From positions 2,976,001-3,040,000 of the forward strand of contig JAKULF010000001.1 of NCBI GenBank assembly GCA_022661535.1: a stretch of 64,000 nt of DNA. The letters run 5' to 3'. This stretch comes from Eutypa lata (lineage: Eukaryota > Ascomycota > Sordariomycetes > Xylariales > Diatrypaceae). This document shows positions 1-10,677 of the stretch, one piece after another. Position 1 is the first letter of the stretch. Each line of letters starts with the position of its first letter. The notes beneath the pieces are model-generated. The model ran no database searches. It saw only the letters and a program-made list of their open reading frames with translations, and was not told where the DNA came from. The translations under genes and the position numbers were made by a program.

Positions 1-1380
1 TAAAGTTTTTATAATAATTATTTAATAAATTACTTTTCGTATTATATAAAAAGAAAAACTATAATAATAAATTAAAAGTTTTATAATAATTATTTAATAA
101 TTTACTTTTCGTATTATATATTATTTTATTTTTAATAAATTTTAATTAATACGTATTTTTTTAAAGTAATTCTTTATATTATTCGTAAAATTATTAATTT
201 TTATTATATAATTTAATAAAAAATTATTAAATTATTAATTATTAATAAATTTACCTTTTTTATATTTATCGTAATAATATAATAAATAATAATATAAGTT
301 AATATAACTTATCTTTTTTAATTATAATTAAAAGCGAAAAGTAAAAGAAATTATATTTTAATATTTTTTAATTTAAATGTTTTATATATAAAAATTAATA
401 AGTTAATATTATATAAACCGTAAATGCTTTAAATATTTAAATAATTAAGTTATATATAATTATAAAGTTTAATTTTAAGCTTTATTATAATAACGTATAT
501 ATTTTTTTAAATTATTAAAAAATACTTTAATAAAGTTAAATTTAAATAAATAAAATAATAAAAATTATAACTTTATATTAATTTATAAATAAAAGTTATA
601 TATTTTTCGAAAATAATAAAAATTAACGTTATTTATTATTAATATTAAACGAAATTTCGAAAAAAAATTTATTAAAAAAAACATTTTATTTTTTAATTAT
701 AAAGTAAAGTTATTACGAATTATAAACTTTTAATATATAAAGTTATTAAATATATTATTAATAATTAACGTTAATAAAATATTAAAACGATAATTACGTT
801 TAAGTTTTTTTTTTATAAAAGAAATATAATTTTTTTTAATATTTAATTAATATAATACTTTATATTTTTTTTATTTATTTTTAATTCGTTATAAAAAATA
901 AATATATTTAAAATATAATTATAAGTTTCGTAAAAATATTAAAGTTATTAACTTTTATTTATTTAAATAATTTTAATTTTTTATTTTTTATTAATTTAAT
1001 TCGTTATTTTTAAATATTTAAATATAATATTAATAATTACGTATACGTTATAAGTTTTAATAAAAAATTATTATATTTCGTCGAAATATAAATTAAATTT
1101 TAAAATTAACTCGTTTAATAATTATTAAATAAAAAATTAATATAAAACTTTAATTTAAATATTATACGTACGTTTAATATTTATAAAAATAACTTTAACG
1201 CGTTTTAATAATAATAATTAATATCGTTAATTAAAAAGCGCTTAATTATTTTATATTATAACCGATATCGATCGATCGTACGTATAATAACTTCGAATCG
1301 TTTATTTAATTAAGTATTCGTAAAAGTACTCTTAATAATTATAACTAAAAGGTTAAATCTCTTAAGCGTAATAAGGCGTT
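1..1380. repeat. AT-rich RIP-mutated block, left edge
   Basis: The sequence is nearly all A and T up to about 1300, then grades into normal composition by about 1400. No open reading frame of note is present. In 781-1140 I count 13 C residues on the given strand: 10 followed by G, 3 by T, none by A or C. Loss of C outside CpG with TpA excess is what saturating RIP of a repeat would leave. The original element is not recognisable, and the block continues off the window. Confidence 0.85.
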
Positions 1381-1564
1381 TACCGTATTTAACCTTTACA
1401 TCGTTGCTAATTAAAAAGTCAACCACCTCAAAACCTTGCGATTCGTCTAAATCAGCCATAGAAAAAGCTTCATTCGTAATACTAAAAGGGTTGTGAAAAG
1501 GTAAAGTCTTTAGGATAATTGGGTAGCTAGGAACTGCCATACAAAATTGTATATGTTGCGCCAA
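1310..1564 (-). other. Gene or transposon fragment at AT-block border
   Basis: An 84-codon open frame on the minus strand whose 5' part has normal codons (core residues ADLDESQGFEVVDFLISN) and whose 3' part runs into the AT-rich block, where codons become Ile/Lys/Asn-rich. It has no family I recognise. The likely reading is a coding fragment at the edge of a mutated repeat, with mutation fading outward. It may equally be chance. Confidence 0.25.
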
Positions 1565-1827
1565 GGCCAGATGTAGAGAAAGACACTCTGATTCGAAGCG
1601 AGAGTAGCAAAAAACTATGTATTATCGTGTACTTCGTACGCCAAATTTGTTTCCCCCGGGCCGCTAGGCAGGATTTATTAATCGATAAAATACATGCTCA
1701 TACTTATACGGAGTTGGCGTTTTACCATAGACTCTTCGTTATTAATTGCCCTTGCATCTGGTCGCTTCTTTAAATGAAATAACGAACTCAAAATTCAGAG
1801 AATTGAGATAGGGGCATGGTATCCCTT

Positions 1828-3871
1828 TCAGCCATCACGCTCTACATACTTCACTCTCACCCCCAAGGTGTCGCGCGACGTCTCACCTATAAAACAGTCC
1901 CGTGTGATATCTATATCCCTTTCCCGGACTACATCATACAACTCAAGATCTCTTCGACGAAAGAGTGAGGCGAGGGTGATATACAGTTCCGCGTACCCCA
2001 AGCTGGTTTCCACATGTTAGTGTTCGCTCAAAGTCATTGGCTAAATATGAACATATGATTTGATTCATGAAAAGGTTGGGGTCGTCTCAATGAAGATGAA
2101 CATACTTGACACCAAGACACATGCGACTACCACGGCCAAAAGGTACATAGCTCCGGTTCAGCCGGTCCAGGTCTGGGTTGGTCGGGAGCCAGCGCTGTGG
2201 CTGGAATTCAGTTGGGTTCTCGAAAACATTGGGATCTAGGAGAATTTCCCGTATCGTCATGCTGACAGGGGTCTAGAGAAGGAGTAAGTAGTGAATTGGG
2301 TTCGCCGTGAGCGTGAATCATAATCTATTGTGGGGCTGGGCGTCGGAATGGGGGAGGGGACTGGGCTAAACTTACGCCTGCTGGGATTACCCAATCTTTA
2401 TATTTGAGTGGTTTCCTGGGCGAAACGAGTGGAAAGCGCGTAGTAGGCAACGCCATGATTCGGAGACTCTCTTTTATAATCGCTGTCTAATTAAAGGAGT
2501 GTCAGAAGACAGTGATTGGGTTCTCTGGACGAACATTTGAAACAACTTACTAGCCAGTGGAGACTCTCTAGTTCTTTCAATGATGGCCTTGAAGAAGTCT
2601 CCGGCATGACAGATTTGAGTTCATCTTGAAGTCTGGTTAGGACAGTCTTATTACTACTCAAGATAAAAAAAGTCGCTATAGTCATTGCCCTGGCGGTCGT
2701 TTCGCCGCCTGCTGCAACAGAGACGACACCTTCATGCGAGATACGGTCGAATGCTTTCTCCGACTCGGGTAAATTTTGGTTTGAGAGAATTGAAGTGAAT
2801 ATGTTGTTCGCCTTTCTCTTATGAGTCGTATCGTCTTGGCGCCAAGTATGAGTTTGGATGGCAGAATGGGCAAGTTCCTGCATATCCTGTAGAGGTAGGG
2901 TGAGCATCTTTGAGATAAATCTGAATATGAGAAATAAAGGCACTTACGCGATGCAAGCCTACAATTCGAGCGAAATCGGGAAGAAACATTTTGAGGGGTA
3001 GCATGGGAATCTTCAATACAAAAGGAATGACCCAAGTGAAATGTCTTGCTAAAAGTGTCCATTCAGCTAAGCATTTGATGCTTTGTCGCCAATCCAATGC
3101 CCCATTTTCGTCCTGTAACAGGCCCCTAGGCTGTCCAATGGAATAATGTGATACATTATCTGTAGCAAGGGCAAGGTAGTCTGTTCGCATCTCGGCGTAT
3201 CCGTCCCGAGCTATCTGTTTGTCCATTCGTTGAATAAGCAATTCGACATTCTCATACAGCATCGGCGGTGATTTATCAGTGGTGGACTTGGAGAAAAGAG
3301 GGCTGATGGCAGAGCGTCGTAGCCGATGCAATTCATGAGGAACAGTTCCGAAGAATGTAGAAACGTTAGCAAACAATATTGCCGCGACTTTAGCATTACT
3401 TACTCCCTTTTGGTGTTCCGGTCATGGAGGCTGTCGGTGGGTACTTGTTGCGCTGTCCCTATTTCAACTCAGTACATACCAATACCTATCTAGAAGATAA
3501 CTGTTGCTTACATTCGTAGGGCCAGAGTAAAGCGTATCAAGCCATGTTGAATCACGAACATGGATTTCATGAGGATTAATGCGCACTATCGGGCCTGTCC
3601 TAGATTAATACTGAGGTACAGTAATCTCCAAGTCCGACTTACCATATATGTCATGCATTTTTGCAATCTCGTCTGAAAAGCTCCTTCTGGGTATTGAGAA
3701 AAGGTCAAAATAAGTCTCATACCATCCTGTCAAGGCGGCAAGCTTCGGCCCGGGAAATCGAGCGAGATGATGGAGATAAAGGCGAGAAAGAGCTCCGTAT
3801 AACAGGAAAAGGAGAATAGCAAGCGGAAATAAGTAGAGCTTGGAGTCGGAAAACATTGTGATTGAATTCAA
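1828..3871 (-). CDS. Cytochrome P450 monooxygenase (CYP58/trichodiene-oxygenase-like)
   Basis: Haem-thiolate monooxygenase, probably ER-anchored and acting on a terpene. Eight exons on the minus strand: 3871-3643, 3594-3512, 3452-3404, about 3357-2948, 2886-2551, 2486-2376, 2272-2106, 2002-1828, giving about 519 residues, the usual family length. An N-terminal membrane helix precedes the proline-rich [10 protein letters not shown] segment. The I-helix AGGETT lies near residue 317, ExxR (ESLR) at 375-378, and the haem motif [10 protein letters not shown] puts the Cys ligand at about 458. The [17 protein letters not shown] segment resembles CYP58-type enzymes. The start is the ATG at 3871. All junctions are clean except intron 3: the GTAAGT donor at 3403 has no AG acceptor before the coding resumes near 3357, so the gene may be disabled by a small lesion or an assembly error. 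It is divergent from the terpene synthase, suggesting a shared promoter. Family is clear; substrate is inferred. Confidence 0.88.
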
Positions 3872-4935
3872 TCACTGATAGGTTTTCAAGTTTTTCGCTC
3901 AGCACTGGTAATTCTACGAGCGGCTTTCTGTGGATTATTATCAGTCTAGCAACGAAGGGAGGGAAGAGACACGGAATTTCAACAGAAGAAGTTAAGAAGA
4001 CAGTGATCTGGGGATTTCAGTAGCCCTGACTAAACCCAAAGGGTAGAAAATGCCTCACAACTTCTCGTACTCACTTATAAGAGGTTCAACCACTGCGGCA
4101 GATCCGATTCAGAGGAGGCAAGAGCCTAGCGCCGCAGTCAAGGCCGGCCGATCATTTTCCGAATATGTATCCGGCTTGACCAACAGTCGTATTATATATA
4201 TCATCCTTGAGTTAGAGTTTCAAGGAGGCATGGAAGAACTAACTAATAGAGTTGCAGTGCTGTATGCAATGCGACAGTATTATCGTGGGGGTAATTCTGC
4301 AAGTTCTCCTTTGGAAATTGTCAAGCACACCGCTGTTTGTCTCAATAACTCAGGATCCTTCATCTTAGCTTCCACAACATTTTCTTTAGTACATCCAGTA
4401 CAACTTCGTGGCTGTATAGACCGAATAATATGAAGTTCATTTACCTTTGGGTTGAAGGGGCGGTGATCACAAGCCCAAGCCACGGTGTAACATAATGCAG
4501 TCAAGGATGTAGATCATCACTTAGACATTAAGACATCACAGCCTTGTAATAAATACTTACAATTTTTCGGAACAACCACATACGATGTATTAGTACCATG
4601 GCTACAAATTTCGTTGATCGGAGATCCGACACTACACTACGACCCATTAGACTCCATACCTTCTATATTAGGAATCCGTACGGGGCACAGCAGCTCGGGG
4701 TACACAGTATGAGCTTCATTTGATACATTCTTTCAACATTGGCAATTCGAGCTTCAGAAGTAGTTGTCTGCACAAACTCTATAATATCGTGCTCCTCTAA
4801 TAGTCCAAGGTGAACAAGCAAATGTAGATATAAGTATGTCGTCCTCAGTCTCGTACGTTTAGTTTAGAGCCTCCATCAAACAACAACTACCTCACCTAAT
4901 CCATCAACTGTTGCCAAATAAACAACTTTAGGCCA
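3872..4935. promoter_or_regulatory. Shared intergenic region between P450 and terpene synthase
   Basis: About 1.06 kb separates two divergent start codons, so promoters of both genes should lie here. A 127-codon open frame at 4050-4433 (+) has no recognisable domain and no signal or intron logic; I do not call it a gene. No clear binding-site pattern was seen by eye. Confidence 0.5.
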
Positions 4936-6512
4936 ATGGTTGGGTTTAAAGGGAATCCGGCGAGCCTCGGCAGTGAAGCACTAGTGCTGAATCGTGATCC
5001 ACAAGATCAGTTGATAGAGCTCATACGAGGCTGCCGCATAAAATTGCCCAACCTGCAGCACCTCATGAGCCATTGGCCTCAGGAAACCCACCCGGAAATA
5101 GATAGGCTGGATTATTATGTACAGCAGACACTCGAATCGTACGTCGCCTTTTGTTATTTTGTAAGCTATACTCTGATATCGTTATTGTAGTATCTTGTCA
5201 TTTCCAGGTAGTGCAGAACGACTCCGAAAAATGAAGGCATCCAAGATCGCATTCTTTGCGGCATCTTGGTGGCCATATGCCTCTTTTGAGGCTTTGAGGA
5301 TAGCTACCTTGCTGGCTATTTGGGTAAGCTTTTGATATAGCTGCCCATGATTGATGTGTTTGCTTGGCTGAAGTTATCCTACAGCTCTTTATCTGGGACG
5401 ATGGTATGATCCTCCAGGCTACGTTATACCAGATCTTAACTAGCTACAGAAACCGATTCTCTTGAATTCTCCACCTTGATGAGTAACTTCGATAAAAGTT
5501 CTTCTTTCAGGCGGGAAACTATTTCCTATCTTCGTGAATCCCTCTCGAAAACGACTGGTTCGGATCTTTCTCGTATATCAACCAATCCAATTATCACTTG
5601 CTTCAAGCCAGTTGCAGAGGCAATATCAAAGTCTTACACCGATCGTGGGTTTCCTCGTCATACTCTCGGTAACGATTAAACTAAGACTTTCTTAAACATT
5701 TTAGGTCAACTGCAAACCTTTCTTGACGAATTGCTATTTTTTGTCAAGATGTGTGAAGAAGAACAAAGGTTGCAAATGGGATCTCATGTGCCTACAATTG
5801 AAGAGTATACAAGCCGCCGCATGGGATCAAGCGCGGTAAGAGTATGCTTAGCTATCTCGGAGTACGAATGCTACGACGCCCCTTTTTATGAAGAGCCACA
5901 TTCTAATGCCTGCAAGATACGCTTCTGAAAGCACGTTGCCACAGAATATATTAAACGATGACGCTATGAAACTAATATGGCATGAGACAAATATGATAAT
6001 ATCAACGTAAGTTTGTTCCAAAATGGTCCACCTAGGTGCACTCTGGCTAATTTCATTGGGTTCTATCAAGAATTAACGATATTCTATCAATCAAAAAGGA
6101 GGTGGTAAGTCGATATGGCATCTTATTTCCGGTCCTCTTCAGCTGACGTATCGCAGGCTCAGTCCCAGGCAGATACATTGATACCTCTGCTTTTTCGACA
6201 ATTCGGGTCTGTGCAGATGGCCGTCGATCATGCCACTGAAATCGTCCGGTTGTCAATTCAACGACTTGATACCGCGGAGAATGACATTCTGAGATCCTAT
6301 TGTCCCACGTCAAGCGAACATACCAAAATATACAACTTCATCAAAGGGTGCAAGTATGCCTGCACTGCCAACCTCAATTGGAGGTAAGTAGTTCCACAAC
6401 CAATATTCTCCCGGGAATTAAGCTAATATGCACATGGAAAAATAGTATTATATCTGCAAGATATAAACTGGACTTTCAGTCAATGGATGACGATGTTTAC
6501 ATTACCCTCTAG
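4936..6512 (+). CDS. Class I terpene cyclase, sesquiterpene-synthase-like
   Basis: Metal-dependent cyclase expected to ionise a prenyl diphosphate (probably farnesyl diphosphate) and cyclise it. Nine exons join in frame: 4936-5138, 5212-5323, 5385-5403, 5450-5644, 5705-5835, 5894-6006, 6071-6104, 6157-6383, 6446-6512, giving 366 residues. The aspartate-rich motif is DDETD at 110-114, the NSE triad is NDILSIKKE with N260, S264 and E268, and the C-terminal RY pair is R350-Y351 in ANLNWSIISARY. All Mg-binding and diphosphate-sensing elements are present. Exon 3 is only 19 bases and encodes LFIWDD; the metal motif is completed across intron 3. The first splice junction is the least certain, because a CAG seven bases upstream competes with the chosen TAG. 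No prenyltransferase or trans-membrane domain is fused. The product cannot be predicted from sequence. Confidence 0.93.
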
Positions 6513-7109
6513 GACCCCCCTGTAGAAGGCTGCAGCGATATAAGGGGTAGGGCATCGTGATTCAAATATTAGCTAGGGGGTGGCCGCATTGGGTAGAATG
6601 AGCATATTGTAGCACCCTAACAGTAGAAACCATATCTCTCTTGACTTACACGTACAAACATAACATATTTGAATTACTAGGAACTTGAGGGTGTAGAGAG
6701 CATCAAAATGAAGACCTTTGCCCCGCTATGCGCGATTTATATAGCTATATGTAGTAATCATTCGAGGGCCTGGCTTCATCAACTTCTATTACGTGGCCAT
6801 TCACTGATGACGCAAATTTAAAAAGTTCACAAATCAAATCGTAGAATATAGTAATCGGACTAAGACACCAAAATCACGTTCTGCCATTGAATAAGTGGTG
6901 TAATTCCCTATGACACTGTCTATCTACATGGATTGTAAGTTTCGATCTAGACATCAACCGCCCTGAAACCCAGAAAGCTTATGTTAATACGCTAATGTGT
7001 CAATCGGTGCCACGACCAGTCATCCACCAATTAGTTCGAAGAAGGGTTTTGATGGTCTGTTAGTACGAAGATGCCGTCCCAAAGTATAATGTAATAGTCT
7101 ATACTGTAA
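6513..7109. other. Intergenic, terpene synthase 3' side
   Basis: This holds the 3' flanks of two convergent genes (terpene synthase and Fung_rhodopsin protein). It is moderately AT-rich, with no coding or RNA signal seen. Confidence 0.5.
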
Positions 7110-8484
7110 TCAGGTTTGTTGGTGACCTCTAGTGACGATTGCCTCCCTCATGACAAGAATCCCCAATGTATCATTATCTACAGGTTGTTCCATGCCAAGA
7201 TTCTTGTTGGATAGGCGCTTAGAAGCGAAAATAGCAGTGTCGTGGCTTCCTAGGCGCAAGCCTATATTCCCTAGCTCAACGCGTTCCGCAGAATCGCCCA
7301 GTTGTGAGTATTGACGCGGTTTTGCGTGAACGTGAGATCGATTTCCGAGAGGCTGAGAGCCTAGGTCGCTTCTTCGTCCAGAATTATCTCCCCCATACGT
7401 AGTTGTAATGAAGGAAAGAGCCTTGTCGAAGAGGGGTCGGAGCAGGGGACTACATGAGACAACAATAGCGACGGCAGGCTCGGCAAGTGCTATCATCTGG
7501 CTCCTGGTATCGTAGGTGAGGTCGGTAAAGTCGGTCGCTATCAAAACGGGGACTCGAGCTATCGCGACGACCAAGGTACTGTATGCCCGTTAGTTCGTGT
7601 GGGGAACGTAAAGGATACCAATAACCCACATAATACCAGTACAAAAAACACAGCCCAAAGCAATTTTATACCGCCGACTCATGTGTAATTTGTAGAGTGA
7701 TGGAATCGGTAGAATCATTAAGCAAAGTTCGTTGATGATATCGACAGCGGCAACGACTCCGAATCCCACGTATTGGTTTCCACACGAACCTCCTGGCACA
7801 TCTGGATTCCAGTTCATTTCGATAGGTCGGCAAACAAGAAGGCCAGTAAGAAGCGGGTGGATCATCCAAACCACAGAGATAGCCAGGATACATTTCCCGG
7901 CTATTTGAAACCTTCGAGTAACGAAGATCCGCATGAGCATCACAGTAATGCTTATCTTCACAAACCCGACAGATAATGAATACAGCCATTCTATTGCGAA
8001 TATTGTCTACATCTCGGTGAGTTCGGCGTTATTGGCGTCGTGGGAAAAGTCAAGTACTTACCTTAGAGAACCGGACAACATGCCAAGTTTGAAGCTCATT
8101 GACATGATGTCCGGCGCCGCCAATCGCTACTGATATGATGCAAGCAGCAGCCATTCCATAAAAGAAGAACAAAGCAGCAAGGTGTAGGAAGTCCTCAAGA
8201 GCAATCGGAACACCTTTCAAGCGACGACACCACAGGCGCACTTAGAAAGGTCAATTTATTGTTCATAAGAGACCCGTGGTTTGAAGGGGTTAACTCGCAT
8301 AATATGGAGAAAGGCGTGTTATTGTTGACTTACAGGCAGTCCATAACCCTGTTAAAATGCATAGAAAAATGCATTCTATGATCATTCCAACTCCGCCTCC
8401 TGCCAACGGCACAATGACAGTTTCGATCTTGGTCACTCCATGCGTGTCATTGCTGGCAATAATCAATCGTGGGAATAGTGACAT
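7110..8484 (-). CDS. Fung_rhodopsin / PTH11-like seven-helix membrane protein
   Basis: Integral membrane protein of the fungal rhodopsin-domain family (once annotated as SAD/PTH11-like); most members have no known ligand. Four exons: 8484-8334, 8240-8062, 8006-7619, 7558-7110, 388 residues, all phases consistent. The family signature is visible in order: an N-terminal helix with IVPLAGGGVGMIIECIFLC, FVKISITVMLMRIFVTRRF, the VCRPIEMNWNPDVPGGSC loop, INELCLMILPIPSLYKLHM, then TDFTDLTYD and VSCSPLLRPLFDKAL. The tail of about 100 residues is polar and probably cytoplasmic. Intron 3 uses GTATCC and an AG at 7559-7560; alternative acceptors break frame. Such proteins often lie next to metabolite clusters, but a role in this one is only suggested by position. 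Confidence 0.87.
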
Positions 8485-10677
8485 GGTGACAGTAGCTCAA
8501 TATTTAGAAGATAACTTGAAGTTCGGCGAATGTGGGCTGTTTCAGGGTTCTGAGCGCTGAATTGTTTCGGTGTAGATCCGAATGTGTGCTAAGTTCTAAA
8601 TATTTGACCGGTAATCAGGTGCGTTCAATGGTCGACTTGTCACTGATATAGCTTAATAGCATTCCATGACCTAGAGCTTAATTGTATATCCAAGGCAGTT
8701 TTAACATACTGTGAGTAAAGCCCCCAGCGAAGGCGCGGACGGTAACATAGGAGGCCAGCTGGAGAGGCAAGACAAGGGGATCTTCCTCTAAACAGCACCG
8801 CCTCCATGCAGCCCGGAAGGGCAAGCCGAGTGCCAATGTCATCTCAGGAAGTTAAGTATGTAGGGAATATCTATCAAGGTTACGTTTGTGTGTGTAAACT
8901 ACATGTGTGTTCGTTCTTGTCGATCGGTTTCGGTTCAAGGATCCTTCGGGGAAACGTAAGGGTTTCATTCCGTGCTCTGGTAGTATAGTACTGTTGCATT
9001 GGGATTCAGCCCCCTCGTAAGGGGAGCACTTCAACGCCTAGGTCTTGTAAATGCACTATATGCCACTGCAACTCTATTACGTTATAGGACCTTGTATGTT
9101 ATGCGTATTTCTTTTGCCATGTCACTCTGCAATAGACCTATTTATAATTTACTAAAATCGGTATTATATACTAAGACCTTCCTTTTTGAATCATGTTTTA
9201 ATAGCATTAAAACCATGGTTCTTTACTTACAGGAGTACTGTTGTTATCATAATCCAAGTTACTAAGACCGTGAAGTATATGTATAGTGTGATATATCTTC
9301 TATCTTCGGCAATCCCCGAAACGTCCAAATGATAGCGTTACAGTAAAGTTATAGAAAGTGTTACAACAAAGTCGTAATAAACAATGCGGAAAATATGATA
9401 ACAACGTTACAATATTAATGCGCACCTGCGCATTACTTCATAACCACTACAGCAGGTCGATCGTTGGAGCCGCGTTGGGCCAACTGCAGGTATTAAGTAT
9501 TGGTTACTGTGTATATAGACTTTGGTTCTTCGACTGCTGAGATAACGCATCTTCTTTGACAATATTAAACCCCAGAACTTTATAATTTTGTAAACATACT
9601 AGATGTAGTGTTACTCCCTATGAGCTTGGTTTCAGTCGGGACCTCAGCCTTTTCTGGTAGATTGATATACCTATGTAACTAGAGAGTAAGGCGTGCTGCG
9701 GGATCTTGTAATGTGAGCTTCGTCAAAAGAATGTAACACGGCAGATAACAGTAGTAACATTAGGTAGCATTGAATATTGATGCAAATTTTGATTAGGTGG
9801 CTATGTGACAACTGAGCCAAAAAGAAAATACAATCTTAACACTTATTATATTGCGGGATATTATTAAACTAGGACAATATGCTGAACATGAGTCTAAGGA
9901 TGAATGGTATGATGTGCCCAACGAGCCTTCTAACGCGGTTGGTACTGCCCGCAGCCTGCCGTTGGGGCTAACGGCAGCCTACCGCCAGCATGGGGGTCAC
10001 TGTTTCATTTTCCGGTTACGCAGTGGGTGGTACCGGACGTCTTGCATTTCTGCAAACCTGTTTTTGAGAAGTAATGGCCCAGTAAACATTCGGGCCGCTC
10101 TCAAGACCACCGATCGTACGCGGCCCCTCATTCCTCTTAACGTTGTGACATTACGCCTTACGGACATGATGCGAAAGTACATACGTAATCTCCTAGCGAG
10201 GCTCGAGTAACACAAATATTAGATGGTACATGTACAAGAAGTTAAATGTGTCGATGTACCTGTAACTGTACACACGAAATCCTTTAGAGCTGCCTGGAGT
10301 CCTCCAACCATGAGTCCGAAGTAAGGGATTGTCTCTAGGACGAGAATACAAGGGAGCATAACAAGTGGAATTGAGGTCTGCTCTAATCTAAACCCGAATC
10401 TACCGATTGAAGTATCCTTTGTCTTGCTAGGCCAACTTACTTTATCTTCAAACCCCTGTGCGCTGACCTAGAAAACTTGGGGATAAATCATATCCTGAAA
10501 GATTTTTCTTGGGTTCACAATAGCAAAGTAAAACACACTTCAGAACCTTCAAAGTAAGTGCGCATAGCGGTCGGCTTTTATTGAGGTAAATGTATTGGGC
10601 TGCCAACAATGTGTTTAACCAGCTAATAGTCGCAGTACATTCATCAAACTACCGGTGTTCGATGCACTACGCTCGCC
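8485..10677. other. Long intergenic stretch, no supported gene
   Basis: About 2.2 kb upstream of both the Fung_rhodopsin gene and the A-T-R enzyme gene. It contains moderately AT-rich DNA with short unrelated open frames. The longest (9851-10210, +) begins at TTG, has no domain and sits in locally GC-richer DNA. An 8-bp inverted repeat (CTGCCGTT/AACGGCAG) lies near 9957-9978. I see no RNA gene. Confidence 0.5.

Noticed and set aside
4050..4433. 127-codon plus-strand open frame between P450 and terpene synthase
   Set aside because: No domain, signal peptide or family look; it lies in the shared promoter region and is probably chance.
9851..10210. 119-codon plus-strand open frame
   Set aside because: It starts at TTG, has no recognisable motif, and no neighbouring exon extends it.
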